64,000 nucleotides of DNA from assembly GCA_900545275.1 (NCBI GenBank), contig UQYG01000001.1:1-64000 (forward strand). The letters run 5' to 3'. The position numbers and the translations under genes were made by a program. The notes under the pieces are model-generated. The model saw only the letters and a program-made list of their open reading frames with translations. It searched no databases and was not told where the DNA came from. Origin of the DNA: an uncultured Sutterella sp. GTDB taxonomy: Bacteria > Pseudomonadota > Gammaproteobacteria > Burkholderiales > Burkholderiaceae_F. This document shows positions 43,622-52,840 of the stretch, in pieces. The number at the start of each line of letters is the position of its first letter. Position 1 is the stretch's first letter.

Positions 43622-45001
43622 ATGCTGGATGCATCCATTTTCAAAGCGTACGACATCCGTGGGGTTGTCGACGTGACGCTGACGACCGAAGTCGTTCGCG
43701 CCGTAGGCCGAGTGCTCGGTTCCATGGCCCGTGAGGCCGACGTCAAGGCGTTCTGCGTCGGGCGAGACGGACGACTCTCGGGCGAACGTTTGGCCGATGC
43801 GCTTGTCGAGGGCGTCCTCTCGACGGGCATCGACGTGATCGACATCGGCATGGCGCCGACTCCCGTCCTTTATTTCGCAACAAATTATTACGGAACGGGA
43901 ACGGGCGTGGCCGTCACGGGTTCGCACAATCCCCCCGAGTACAACGGTCTCAAGATGATGGTGGCGGGCGTTACGCTCTTTGCCGACCAGATCCAGAAGA
44001 TCCGCGAACGAATTGAAAAGCGCGAGTGGTTCGAGGCCGAGACGCCGGGAACGCGCAAGACGGTGGACGCCGTTGCGCCCTACCTCGAGAAGGTGCTCGG
44101 CGACGTTACGCTTGCGCGTTCTATGACGATCGCCGTCGACGGCGGCAACGGCGTGGCGGGCCCCCTCGCCGAACGTCTCTATCACGGACTCGGCTGCCGG
44201 GTGCTGCCGCTCTTTACGGAGATCGACGGACATTTCCCGAATCATCACCCCGATCCGTCGAAGCCCGCCAACCTGGAGGACCTGCAGGCGCTCGTGCGCG
44301 CGTCCGACGCGGAAGTGGGACTTGCCTTCGACGGCGACGGCGACCGCCTCGGCGTCGTGACGAAGTCCGGTCAGATCATTTATCCCGACCGTCAGATGAT
44401 GCTCTTTGCTGAAGACGTGCTTCGCACTCATCCGGGCGCCCAGATCGTGTACGACGTCAAATGCACGCGTGCGCTTGTGCCCTGGATCCGCGAGCACGGC
44501 GGCGTTCCGACGATCAGCCGCACGGGACACTCGCTGGTCAAGGCGAAGCTGCGCGAAACGGGCGCGCCCTTTGCGGGCGAAATGTCGGGGCATCTCTTCT
44601 TCAACGACGGTCGTTGGCCGGGCTTTGACGACGGCGTCTATGCCGGCGCTCGACTTCTCGAAATCCTCTCGCGCGAAAAGGATCCCTCCGCCCGTCTCGA
44701 AGCGTTGCCGAGCGCCGTGAACACGCCCGAACTGCACATTCCGATGGCCGAGGGCGAACAGCACGCTTTCATCCGCCTGTTGCAGGAAAAGCTTCACTTT
44801 GACGACGCCGAAGACATCATCAAGATCGACGGCGTGCGCGTCGAATGGAAGGACGGCTTCGCGCTCGCCCGCGCATCGAATACGACCCCCGTCGTCGTGA
44901 TCCGTCTCGAGGGAGATACGGAAGAGGCGCTCGAGCGAATCCGCAAGCGTTTCGGCGATGCGCTCCATGAGGTGGCGCCCGACCTGGCGCTTCCGTTTTG
45001 A
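43622..45001 (+). CDS. Phosphomannomutase/phosphoglucomutase
   Basis: Alpha-D-phosphohexomutase converting glucose-1-P/6-P and mannose-1-P/6-P. Start FKAYDIRG, phosphoserine loop TGSHNPPEYNGLK, metal loop DGDGDR, sugar loop GEMSGH and phosphate-binding RASNTTP. 459 aa from ATG 43622; a TTG two codons upstream is not preferred. Start of a forward operon with pgi, waaC, waaA and thiD. AlgC-type. Confidence 0.93.
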   Translation: MLDASIFKAYDIRGVVDVTLTTEVVRAVGRVLGSMAREADVKAFCVGRDGRLSGERLADALVEGVLSTGIDVIDIGMAPTPVLYFATNYYGTGTGVAVTGSHNPPEYNGLKMMVAGVTLFADQIQKIRERIEKREWFEAETPGTRKTVDAVAPYLEKVLGDVTLARSMTIAVDGGNGVAGPLAERLYHGLGCRVLPLFTEIDGHFPNHHPDPSKPANLEDLQALVRASDAEVGLAFDGDGDRLGVVTKSGQIIYPDRQMMLFAEDVLRTHPGAQIVYDVKCTRALVPWIREHGGVPTISRTGHSLVKAKLRETGAPFAGEMSGHLFFNDGRWPGFDDGVYAGARLLEILSREKDPSARLEALPSAVNTPELHIPMAEGEQHAFIRLLQEKLHFDDAEDIIKIDGVRVEWKDGFALARASNTTPVVVIRLEGDTEEALERIRKRFGDALHEVAPDLALPF

Positions 45002-45021
45002 TTGAATTTCAGAGGATTCCC

Positions 45022-46476
45022 ATGCCCAATCCCTCCGTCGAATTGTTGCCGCTCCTGCGTCAGTCCGGCGCGGCGGTCGAACGCCGCGCCTGCGGTATTC
45101 GGCTCGACATCGGTCGACAGCGAATCAGCGGCCCCGACTTTGAACGGCTCGTCGCCTTCGGCGAGAAGCGAGATATTCTCGCCGCGCACCGCCGCATGAT
45201 GGCGGGCGAAATCGTGAACGAGTCCGAAGGACGCGCGGCTCTTCATACGTCGCTTCGTTCCTTCTCCCCGTCGGCGCCGCACTACGACGAAGTCGAGCAC
45301 GAACGCCGCCGCATCTTTCGGTTTGCTGAAGACGTCCGCAGCGGCCGCTGGACCGGTTGCCGAGCCGACCGCATCACGGACATCATCAACGTGGGCATCG
45401 GCGGTTCCGAAATGGGACCGCACGCCGTGTACCACGCCCTGCGCGGCGCCAATCCCGACATCCGCGTGCATTTTCTGAGTTCCGTCGACGGCGTGTTGCT
45501 CGAGCGAGTGCTCGCTTCGTGCCAACCGCATTCGACTCTTGCGATCGTTTCTTCGAAGAGCTTCTCCACGCGAGAAACGCAGGTGAACGCGGCAGCCGTG
45601 GATCAGTGGTTCCTCGATGCGGGGATCGTGGGGGCGGACCGCAACCGTCACATCGTGGTGGTGTCTTCCAAGCCTGACGCCGCCGCGCAGATGTGCCTGC
45701 CCGAAGAGAACCTTTTCCACATCTGGGACTGGGTGGGCGGGCGCTTTTCCGTTTGGGGCGCCGTGGGCCTTCCCGTCGCCGTGGCGCTCGGGCCGGATGT
45801 GTTCCGGGAGTTTCTGCAGGGCGCGGCCGAAATGGACCGGCATTCCGCCGAAGCCCCGATTGCCGAGAATCTGCCCGCTCTGCTCGCGCTCATTTCGTAC
45901 TGGAACGCGACGCGGCTGGAAATTTCCTCGCACTGCATGCTCCCCTACGACGAGCGCCTGCGCGTTCTCGTGGCGTGGCTGCAGCAGCTGGAGATGGAGT
46001 CGCTCGGGAAAACCGTCACGCCCGAGGGGGAGCCGATCGAAGGACATACCGGTCAGGGCGTATGGGGCGCCAACGGCAACGAAGCCCAGCACAGCTTCTA
46101 TCAGTGGCTCCGCCAAGGGACAGGGCGCACGAGCATCGACATGCTCTGGAGTGAAATGCCCGGTCACCGCTATGCGGAACACTACAAGGTGCTTCTCGCC
46201 AACGCGCGCGCTCAGGCCGAGGCCCTCGTCACGCGTGATCCGTCGAGCCCGTTCTTCAACGCCGTGAGCACGATCGTGCTCGACGCCGTGAATCCGCGCC
46301 GCCTCGGCGCGCTCATGGCCATGTACGAACACAAGACCACGATGCTCGGGACGCTCTTTCACATCAATCCGTTCGATCAGCCCGGCGTGGAACTCGGCAA
46401 GCGCCTGTCGCGCAGGGCGGAAAAGGGCGGAGATCCCGCCGCAGCCTTCCGGGCCGTTTTGGAGGGCGCCGCGTGA
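45022..46476 (+). CDS. pgi: Glucose-6-phosphate isomerase
   Basis: Glycolysis/gluconeogenesis enzyme. Motif GGRFSVWGAVGL, catalytic Glu in MESLGK, His in AQHSF and Lys in the C-terminal FDQPGVELGK. The segment usually WGEPGTNGQH reads WGANGNEAQH, so the substrate loop has diverged while catalytic residues remain. 484 aa from ATG 45022 with AGAGGA 6 nt upstream. 20 nt after the mutase gene; overlaps waaC by 4 nt. Confidence 0.92.
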   Translation: MPNPSVELLPLLRQSGAAVERRACGIRLDIGRQRISGPDFERLVAFGEKRDILAAHRRMMAGEIVNESEGRAALHTSLRSFSPSAPHYDEVEHERRRIFRFAEDVRSGRWTGCRADRITDIINVGIGGSEMGPHAVYHALRGANPDIRVHFLSSVDGVLLERVLASCQPHSTLAIVSSKSFSTRETQVNAAAVDQWFLDAGIVGADRNRHIVVVSSKPDAAAQMCLPEENLFHIWDWVGGRFSVWGAVGLPVAVALGPDVFREFLQGAAEMDRHSAEAPIAENLPALLALISYWNATRLEISSHCMLPYDERLRVLVAWLQQLEMESLGKTVTPEGEPIEGHTGQGVWGANGNEAQHSFYQWLRQGTGRTSIDMLWSEMPGHRYAEHYKVLLANARAQAEALVTRDPSSPFFNAVSTIVLDAVNPRRLGALMAMYEHKTTMLGTLFHINPFDQPGVELGKRLSRRAEKGGDPAAAFRAVLEGAA

Positions 46477-47450
46477 AGATTCTCGTCGTCAAAACGTCGA
46501 GCATGGGCGACATCATCCACGCTCTGCCAGTCACGGTCGACATTCGTGAAAACCTTCCCGACGCCGAGGTGCACTGGCTCTCCGAGGAAAGCTTCAAGGA
46601 GATCCCCGCGCTCTCGCCCGTCGTCTCGAAGGTGCATGTCTGCGCCTTTCGCCGTTGGCGCAAGAACGTCTTCTCGTCCAAAACCTTCTCCGAGGTTCGG
46701 GCGCTGCGGGCGGCGCTTGCGGGAGAACGCTACGACGTGGTGATCGACGAGCAGGGACTGCTACGCTCGGCCTGGCCCGCTTCCTGGACGCGCGCTCCCG
46801 TGCACGGCTTCAGTCGCGATACGGTGCGCGAGCCTGCGGCGGCCTTCTTCTACCGTCATCCCCATCGGATTCCCGAAGAGGTGGGGGCCGTGAAACGTTA
46901 CCGTTTGCTTGCGGCCGAGACGCTCGGCTACGAGGTGCCCGCGCACGCTCCCGCTTTCGGGCTTCGTCCGCGGGCAGAGGCGCTCGGAGTGCCCGAAGGA
47001 CCCTGGGTGGCGCTCGCCGTCAACGCCAGCCGCGATGAAAAGCTGTGGCCGGAAGACCATTGGGTCGATCTCGGACGTTCGCTTCTCGAAGAGGGGCGCC
47101 GCAGTGTCTTTTTCTGGGGAAACGACCGGGAGCGGGAACGCGTCGAGCGCCTGGCACGTTTCATTCCCGACTCCCTCGTCGCGCCCCGCGCGCGGCTCGA
47201 CCGCGTGGCGGCTACGCTCGTGAAGGCCGAGGCGCTCGTCGGCGTCGATACGGGACTCTCGCACCTCGCGGCGGCGCTTGGATTGCCGACCGTGGGACTC
47301 TACGTTTCGACTCCCACGGAGATTCTTCATCTCGTCGGAGACGGTCCGGTGCGCTCGCTCGGCAACGTCGGCGAGATTCCCACCTGGCGGGAAGCCAAAA
47401 CGGCGCTCGATGCGGTGCGTCGAGAGCAAAAGGAAAACGGATGCAACTGA
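46473..47450 (+). CDS. waaC: LPS heptosyltransferase I
   Basis: GT-B family 9 enzyme adding the first heptose to Kdo of the inner core. N-terminal KILVVKTSSMGDIIHALP, C-terminal GVDTGLSHLAAALGLPTVGLYVSTP with the nucleotide-sugar contact. 325 aa. GTG start overlapping the pgi stop (GTGA), with GGAGGG upstream. WaaF is not in the window. Confidence 0.93.
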   Translation: MKILVVKTSSMGDIIHALPVTVDIRENLPDAEVHWLSEESFKEIPALSPVVSKVHVCAFRRWRKNVFSSKTFSEVRALRAALAGERYDVVIDEQGLLRSAWPASWTRAPVHGFSRDTVREPAAAFFYRHPHRIPEEVGAVKRYRLLAAETLGYEVPAHAPAFGLRPRAEALGVPEGPWVALAVNASRDEKLWPEDHWVDLGRSLLEEGRRSVFFWGNDRERERVERLARFIPDSLVAPRARLDRVAATLVKAEALVGVDTGLSHLAAALGLPTVGLYVSTPTEILHLVGDGPVRSLGNVGEIPTWREAKTALDAVRREQKENGCN

Positions 47451-48763
47451 CTCCCTCCATGTACCGCGCCATCACGGTGGTGGCGCTTCCTCTGGCGAGC
47501 CTCTACCTCATGTGGCGCTCGCGCAGACAGCCCGCGTACAAAAAGTTTTGGGACGAGCGCTTCGCCTGGGGCATTTTCCCTCCGCGCACGAGCCGACCCC
47601 GCGTGTGGGTGCATGCGGTGAGCCTCGGCGAAACCAATGCGGCGCGTCCTCTGATCGAAATGATGCTCAAGCGCTGGCCCGAAATCGACGTGCTCCTCAC
47701 GCACATGACGCCGACGGGGCGCGAAGCGGGGAAAAAAATCGTCATGGCTCTCGGGCCCGAGCGGATTCGACAGTGTTATCTCCCTTACGACGCGCCCTAT
47801 GCGGTGGAGAAGTTCTTCCGTCAGACGCGTCCGACGATGGGCGTCATCATGGAAACGGAGGTTTGGCCCAACCTCATGCGTGAAGCCAAGCGTCTCGACA
47901 TTCCGATGGTGCTTGCCAACGCGCGCGAGTCGGCGAAGTCGCAGCGCGAGGCGCAGAAGTTTCATCTGGTGATGCGGCCCGCCTTCGAGAGCTTCTCCGC
48001 GGTTCTCGCGCAAAGCGAGGAGGACAAGGAACGTCTGGAATCGCTCGGTGCGAAGAACGTCAAAGTGTGCGGCAGCGTGAAGTTCGACATCAAGCCGAAT
48101 CTTTCGCAGTCGGCTGCGGCGAAGAGCTGGCGCAAAACGATCGGCCGTCCCGTGCTGACGATCGCATCTACGCGTCGAGGCGAAGAAGCGCGCTTTGCCC
48201 GCGCGTTTGTCGCGAAACGCGAAAAACTCGGCAATGCTCTTTTGCTGGTGGTGCCCCGCCATCCGGAGCGTTTCGACGAAATCGCCCGGCTTCTCGAGGA
48301 GGCGGGACTCAAGGTGTGCCGGCGCTCGAGCGTTCTGTCGCCCCGCGAGGTGCCGGCGGACGCCGACGTGCTCTTGGGGGACAGCATGGGCGAGATGAGC
48401 TTTTATTGCGCTTTGGGCGACATGACCGCCATGGGCGGCTCTTTCGAGCCCTTCGGGTCACAGAACATGATTGAACCCGCCATGGCGGGTTCTCCCCTGG
48501 TGGTGGGACCCTCCACCTTCAACTTCGACAAGATCGTGCGCGACGGACTGGCCGCTCGCGCGATGGTGCAGGTGGAAACTCCCGAGCAGGCCTTCGACGT
48601 CTTTTCGGGGTGGCTCGCCGACGAGGCTGAGCGGAAGGCTGCGGGCGAACGGGCCGAAACGTTCGCGCAAAAACACGCAGGCGCGACCGCTCGCATGATG
48701 GATGAAATGGAGTCGCTATGGCAGACCGCGCTCAAGAACCGAAACGAATTGCAAACGTACTGA
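47441..48763 (+). CDS. waaA: Kdo transferase
   Basis: Membrane-anchored glycosyltransferase adding Kdo to lipid A precursor. N-terminal transmembrane segment (about 10-27), catalytic Glu in VSLGETNAARPL, VGPSTFNFDKIV and the C-terminal EPFGSQNMIEPA signature. 440 aa from ATG 47441; longer open sequence upstream lies inside waaC. Overlaps waaC by 10 nt and thiD by 46 nt. Confidence 0.95.
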   Translation: MQLTPSMYRAITVVALPLASLYLMWRSRRQPAYKKFWDERFAWGIFPPRTSRPRVWVHAVSLGETNAARPLIEMMLKRWPEIDVLLTHMTPTGREAGKKIVMALGPERIRQCYLPYDAPYAVEKFFRQTRPTMGVIMETEVWPNLMREAKRLDIPMVLANARESAKSQREAQKFHLVMRPAFESFSAVLAQSEEDKERLESLGAKNVKVCGSVKFDIKPNLSQSAAAKSWRKTIGRPVLTIASTRRGEEARFARAFVAKREKLGNALLLVVPRHPERFDEIARLLEEAGLKVCRRSSVLSPREVPADADVLLGDSMGEMSFYCALGDMTAMGGSFEPFGSQNMIEPAMAGSPLVVGPSTFNFDKIVRDGLAARAMVQVETPEQAFDVFSGWLADEAERKAAGERAETFAQKHAGATARMMDEMESLWQTALKNRNELQTY

Positions 48764-49563
48764 CGATCGCCGGACTTGATCCTTCTGGCGGCGCCGGGAT
48801 TCTCGCGGACGTGAAGGCGATGAGCGCCTGCGGGACTTACGGCATGGCGGTCGTCGCTGCGCTCACTGCGCAGAACACCTGCGGCGTGACGGGCTGGCAG
48901 CCCGTGGCGCCCGACTTCGTGCGCGCGCAGATCGACGCGATCTTCGAGGACATCCGCGTCGACGCCGTCAAGATCGGCATGCTCGGAACGCCCGAGGTGA
49001 TCGAAGCCGTCGCTCAAGCGCTCGAGCGCCATCGGCCGCCTTTCGTCGTGCTCGATCCTGTGATGGTCGCCAAGGGAGGCGACCGCCTGCTCGCCGAAGA
49101 GGCCGAAACAGCCCTTTGCGAACGGCTTCTTCCGCTCACCTCCGTCATCACTCCCAATCTTCCCGAAGCGGCCGTGTTGGCATGCGAGCCGGAAATCCGC
49201 GAACGCGCGGAAATGCCCGCGCTCGCAAAGAAGCTCCTCGGACGCCTCGCTGCGGGCGCCTGGGTCTATCTGAAGGGCGGACACCTCACGGAATCCGCGT
49301 CTCCCGACTTTCTTCTTTCGCGGGAGACTTCGTTCACTTTCGATGCGCCCCGTATCGCGACCAAGAATACGCACGGGACGGGTTGTACGCTTTCCGCCGC
49401 CATCGCCGCCCAACTCGGCCGCGGCGAGAGCGTTCCCGAAGCCGTGCGAAAGGCCAAGGCCTACGTGTACGAGGCAATTGCTCGTGCTGATGAACTCGAG
49501 GTCGGCCACGGACACGGTCCGACGAATCACTTCGCCGCACTGTGGCGGGACGGAGGGTTGTAA
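48718..49563 (+). CDS. thiD: Hydroxymethylpyrimidine/phosphomethylpyrimidine kinase
   Basis: Thiamine pyrimidine salvage/biosynthesis kinase. TIAGLDPSGGAGILADVK near the N-terminus, VLDPVMVAKGG, and the catalytic TKNTHGTGCTLSAAI. 281 aa. Start ATG 48718 overlaps waaA by 46 nt with GGAG 6 nt upstream. Unusual partner for an LPS operon; no TPP riboswitch is seen because there is no leader. Confidence 0.93.
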   Translation: MADRAQEPKRIANVLTIAGLDPSGGAGILADVKAMSACGTYGMAVVAALTAQNTCGVTGWQPVAPDFVRAQIDAIFEDIRVDAVKIGMLGTPEVIEAVAQALERHRPPFVVLDPVMVAKGGDRLLAEEAETALCERLLPLTSVITPNLPEAAVLACEPEIRERAEMPALAKKLLGRLAAGAWVYLKGGHLTESASPDFLLSRETSFTFDAPRIATKNTHGTGCTLSAAIAAQLGRGESVPEAVRKAKAYVYEAIARADELEVGHGHGPTNHFAALWRDGGL

Positions 49564-49581
49564 GAAATTTGTAACAGTCCC

Positions 49582-49610
49582 TTGACAAACAATGGGACTT
49601 CATGCATAAT
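49582..49610 (+). promoter_or_regulatory. Promoter of tRNA-Met
   Basis: Consensus -35 TTGACA (49582-49587), 17-nt spacer, -10 CATAAT (49605-49610). Predicted start 5-8 nt before the tRNA. Confidence 0.85.
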
Positions 49611-49623
49611 CTCAATTCTCAAC

Positions 49624-49700
49624 GGCGCATTAGCTCAGTCGGTTAGAGCAGAGGAATCATAATCCTTGTGTCCGCGGTTCGAGTCCGTGATGCGCCACCA
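49624..49700 (+). tRNA. tRNA-Met (anticodon CAT), CCA encoded
   Basis: 77 nt. Acceptor GGCGCAT pairs with ATGCGCC, discriminator A and encoded CCA at 49698-49700. D arm GCTCAGTCGGTTAGAGC, anticodon stem GAGGA/TCCTT around loop ATCATAA (anticodon CAT), T loop TTCGAGT. The paired first acceptor base excludes the initiator form; tRNA-Ile2 with lysidine-modified CAT cannot be fully ruled out by eye. Confidence 0.92.
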
Positions 49701-49716
49701 GAATTCCGGAAAGAGG

Positions 49717-49752
49717 GAAGGGTGTCCGAGCTGTCGGACGCCCTTCTTTTTT
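49717..49752 (+). terminator. Terminator of tRNA-Met
   Basis: Arms GAAGGGTGTCCGA and TCGGACGCCCTTC (one G-U), 4-nt loop GCTG, then TTTTTT. 16 nt after the tRNA. Confidence 0.92.
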
Positions 49753-49960
49753 ATGCGCGTTTTTTTTCGCGTGTCTCTCGGGCCCAAGGGAGGAATATTT
49801 TTGTATATTTCCTTTCGGCCCGTCAGGAATTTACGCCAGAATCCCAGGTATGTCAGAGGGTTGCGGGAATCTCTTTGCTTTCTTGCGGGGCCAGTTTCCC
49901 GTAGTGGGGTTCGCCGCAAGGCGAGCGTCTTGCCCTTGGTCTGCGATCAACCGAGGTTCC

Positions 49961-49989
49961 TTGTCCTTTTGGGGCGCGGAGCCTATTTT
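49961..49989 (+). promoter_or_regulatory. Candidate promoter of the miaB operon
   Basis: TTGTCC (49961-49966), 17-nt spacer, TATTTT (49984-49989). The predicted start is close to the miaB GTG. No other gene is seen in the 309-nt stretch 49701-50009 beyond the terminator and this site. Confidence 0.4.
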
Positions 49990-50009
49990 TTTGTCCCCGG
50001 ATATAAACC

Positions 50010-51344
50010 GTGTCAGCGAAAAAACTCTATCTGCGTAGCTTCGGCTGCCAAATGAACGATTACGACTCCGCCCGTCTTTCGGACCTTCTGGCCGACGAGG
50101 AGGGATACGAACGTACGGAAAACCTCGAAGAGGCGGATCTCGTCGTCATCAATACCTGCTCCATCCGCGAAAAGGCGCAGGAGAAGGTCTTCTCGGATCT
50201 CGGTCGCATTCGCGACGTGAAGAAGCTTCATCCCGAAATGCGCATCGCCGTGGGCGGGTGCGTGGCGACGCAGGAAGGCGACGGTATTCTGAAGCGCGCT
50301 CCCTACGTGGACGCCGTCTTCGGGCCCCAAACCCTGCACCGTCTCCCCGAACTTCTTCGAAAGCGTGAGGAGACCGGTCGCGCGCAGGTGGACGTGAGCT
50401 TTCCCGAAATCGAGAAGTTCGACCATCTTCCCGTGCCGCACGCCCAGGGAGCGACCGCCTTCGTTTCGATCATGGAGGGCTGTTCCAAGTATTGCTCCTA
50501 CTGCGTGGTGCCCTACACGCGCGGCGAAGAAATCTACCGCCCGCTCGTCGACGTGCTCCTTGAAGTGGCGCAGCTTGCCGATCAGGGCGTTCGCGAAGTG
50601 ACGCTTCTCGGACAAAACGTCAACGCCTACAAGGGCGAAGCTCCCGACGGCGAGACGGTCGACTTCGCGTCGCTTCTCGACTATGTCGCCGAGATCGACG
50701 GGATCGAGCGCATCCGCTACACGACGAGCCACCCCCGCGAATTCACGCAGCGTCTGATTGACGCCTATGCGCGCAACGACAAACTTGTCAATCACGTGCA
50801 TCTTCCCGTGCAGTCGGGATCGGACCGGGTGCTCGCCGCGATGAAGCGCGGCTACACGGCGCTCGAATACAAGTCGATCGTGCGTCGTCTGCGCGCCGTT
50901 CGGCCCGACATTTCGATCGCCACAGACATCATCGTGGGCTTCCCGGGAGAAACCGAGGCGGACTTCGAGGATACGATGAAGCTCGTGCGCGAGGTCGGAT
51001 TCGACGCGAGCTTTTCCTTCATCTACAGCCCGCGTCCGGGCACGCCCGCCGCGCGTCTGTCCGACCCCGTTCCTTATGATGAGAAGCTTCGCCGTCTGCA
51101 GGTCCTGCAGGCGGGAATCGACGCCAACGCCCAACGCATCAGCGAATCGATGCTCGGCACCGTGCAGCGCGTACTCGTCGTCGGTCCCGCCAAGCGCGGC
51201 GAAGGGGTCCTTGCCGCCCGTGTCGACAACAACCGTATCGTAAACTTCAGGGGGGACGCTTCCCTGATCAACCGAATGGTCAAGGTGCGCATTACGGATG
51301 TCTTCCCGCATACCCTCGGCGGGGAGCTCGTCAAGGAAGACTGA
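50010..51344 (+). CDS. miaB: tRNA-2-methylthio-N6-dimethylallyladenosine synthase
   Basis: Radical SAM methylthiotransferase acting on A37 of tRNAs. N-terminal UPF0004 domain with three cluster Cys (FGCQMN, NTCSIRE, GGCVA), radical SAM CSKYCSYC (CxxxCxxC), and a C-terminal TRAM domain. 444 aa. GTG start; no strong Shine-Dalgarno. First gene of miaB-ybeZ-ybeY-corC-lnt, the standard order. Confidence 0.94.
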   Translation: MSAKKLYLRSFGCQMNDYDSARLSDLLADEEGYERTENLEEADLVVINTCSIREKAQEKVFSDLGRIRDVKKLHPEMRIAVGGCVATQEGDGILKRAPYVDAVFGPQTLHRLPELLRKREETGRAQVDVSFPEIEKFDHLPVPHAQGATAFVSIMEGCSKYCSYCVVPYTRGEEIYRPLVDVLLEVAQLADQGVREVTLLGQNVNAYKGEAPDGETVDFASLLDYVAEIDGIERIRYTTSHPREFTQRLIDAYARNDKLVNHVHLPVQSGSDRVLAAMKRGYTALEYKSIVRRLRAVRPDISIATDIIVGFPGETEADFEDTMKLVREVGFDASFSFIYSPRPGTPAARLSDPVPYDEKLRRLQVLQAGIDANAQRISESMLGTVQRVLVVGPAKRGEGVLAARVDNNRIVNFRGDASLINRMVKVRITDVFPHTLGGELVKED

Positions 51345-51346
51345 AG

Positions 51347-52342
51347 ATGGAGAATGAACGAAAAGAGACGCTGACCTTTTCGACGGATGCCGACCTTACT
51401 TCGCTTGCGGGCCTTTGCGGTCCGCTCGACGAGAATCTGAGGCAGATGGAGACGATCCTCGGCGTCGTCATTCGGCGCCGCGGCGGCGTCTTTCGCGTGA
51501 CGGGGGCGCTCGAAGAGTGCCGCCGCGCCGTCAAGGCACTCGAAACTCTGCTTGCGCGGGTCGAGGCCGAGTCGCGGGAACTTTCGACCGACGACATTCA
51601 GTGGCACTTCGTGGCTCGGGACGATGAATACCGTTCGGGCGAAGCGGAGGATCCGGAGGGCCCCGTTTCCGACATCGATCTCAAGGTCCGGCGCCGCGAC
51701 CTGCAGGGGCGCACGCCGAACCAGCGGCGCTATCTGCGCGACATCCTCTCGCACGACATCTGCTTCGGCGTGGGCCCCGCGGGGACGGGGAAGACCTTTC
51801 TCGCCGTGGCGGCGGCCGTGGACGCCTTCGAGCGCGGCACGGTCGAGCGCATCGTTCTGACGCGTCCCGCCGTCGAAGCGGGCGAGCGTCTCGGCTTTCT
51901 GCCGGGCGACCTCACGCAGAAGGTGGATCCGTATCTGCGTCCGCTCTACGACGCGCTCTTCGATCTGATGGGCTTTGACAAGTCGCAGCGCCTCATGGAG
52001 CGTCACTCGATCGAGGTGGCGCCGCTTGCGTACATGCGTGGGCGTACGCTCAACAACGCCTTCATCATTCTCGACGAGGCGCAGAACACGACGCCCGAGC
52101 AGATGAAGATGTTTCTCACGCGAATCGGCTTCGGCTCACGCGCCGTCATCACCGGGGACATCACGCAGATCGACCTGCCGCGCGGCGTTCGCAGCGGCCT
52201 GAAGCACGCCTGCGAGGTGCTCGAGGGCGTGCGCGGGATCGCCTTCACCCGGTTCACCAGCAAGGACGTGGTGCGTCATCCGCTCGTCGCGCGCATCGTG
52301 GAAGCCTACGACGAGGCGGACAAAAAGGAGGAAAAAAAGTGA
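51347..52342 (+). CDS. ybeZ: PhoH-like ATPase YbeZ
   Basis: PhoH family with Walker A GPAGTGKTF (about 146-154), Walker B FIILDEAQNTT, and R-finger region ITGDITQIDLPRG. N-terminal KH-like region. 331 aa. Acts with YbeY in ribosome/RNA quality control in studied bacteria. 2 nt after miaB and overlapping ybeY (GTGA). Confidence 0.93.
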   Translation: MENERKETLTFSTDADLTSLAGLCGPLDENLRQMETILGVVIRRRGGVFRVTGALEECRRAVKALETLLARVEAESRELSTDDIQWHFVARDDEYRSGEAEDPEGPVSDIDLKVRRRDLQGRTPNQRRYLRDILSHDICFGVGPAGTGKTFLAVAAAVDAFERGTVERIVLTRPAVEAGERLGFLPGDLTQKVDPYLRPLYDALFDLMGFDKSQRLMERHSIEVAPLAYMRGRTLNNAFIILDEAQNTTPEQMKMFLTRIGFGSRAVITGDITQIDLPRGVRSGLKHACEVLEGVRGIAFTRFTSKDVVRHPLVARIVEAYDEADKKEEKK

Positions 52343-52791
52343 ATCCCGAAATCAACGTTTCGGTGCAGCGGGCCTCGCACTACGAGGAGCTTCCGTCGCG
52401 CTCGGTGATGCTTCGTTGGATCCGCAGGGCCTGCGAAACCGAAGGCAGCCTCACCGTGCGCTTCGTCGACGAAGAGGAGGGGCGGATGCTCAACGCGCAG
52501 TACCGCAAGCGCGACTATGCGACGAACGTCCTCACCTTTGACTACTCGCACGATCCCGTGGAGGCCGACATCGTGATCTGCGTACCGGTGATTCACCGCG
52601 AGGCGGCCGAGCAAAATAAGACTTTCCGCGCCCACCTGGCGCACCTTCTCGTGCACGGCGTGCTGCATGCGCAGGGATGGGACCATCTGACCGACGAGGA
52701 GGCCGAGGAAATGGAAGCCGAGGAGCGTCGCATTCTCGCGTCGCTCGGTTTTGACGATCCGTATTCGACGCCCGCCGTGGCGCACGATTGA
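52339..52791 (+). CDS. ybeY: Endoribonuclease YbeY
   Basis: Zn-dependent endoRNase for rRNA maturation. Zn motif HGVLHAQGWDH (HGxLHxxGxDH), preceded by the conserved RKRDYATNVLTFDY. 150 aa. GTG start 52339 with AAGGAGG upstream and 4-nt overlap with ybeZ. Confidence 0.95.
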   Translation: MNPEINVSVQRASHYEELPSRSVMLRWIRRACETEGSLTVRFVDEEEGRMLNAQYRKRDYATNVLTFDYSHDPVEADIVICVPVIHREAAEQNKTFRAHLAHLLVHGVLHAQGWDHLTDEEAEEMEAEERRILASLGFDDPYSTPAVAHD

Positions 52792-52840
52792 CACGCGGTC
52801 GTGCAATACTATACGGACCTTCCCTTTCGACCAGGACCTT

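Noticed and set aside
49753..50009. Small open frames between tRNA-Met and miaB
   Set aside because: No ribosome-binding sites, no similarity and conflicting frames; treated as leader sequence.
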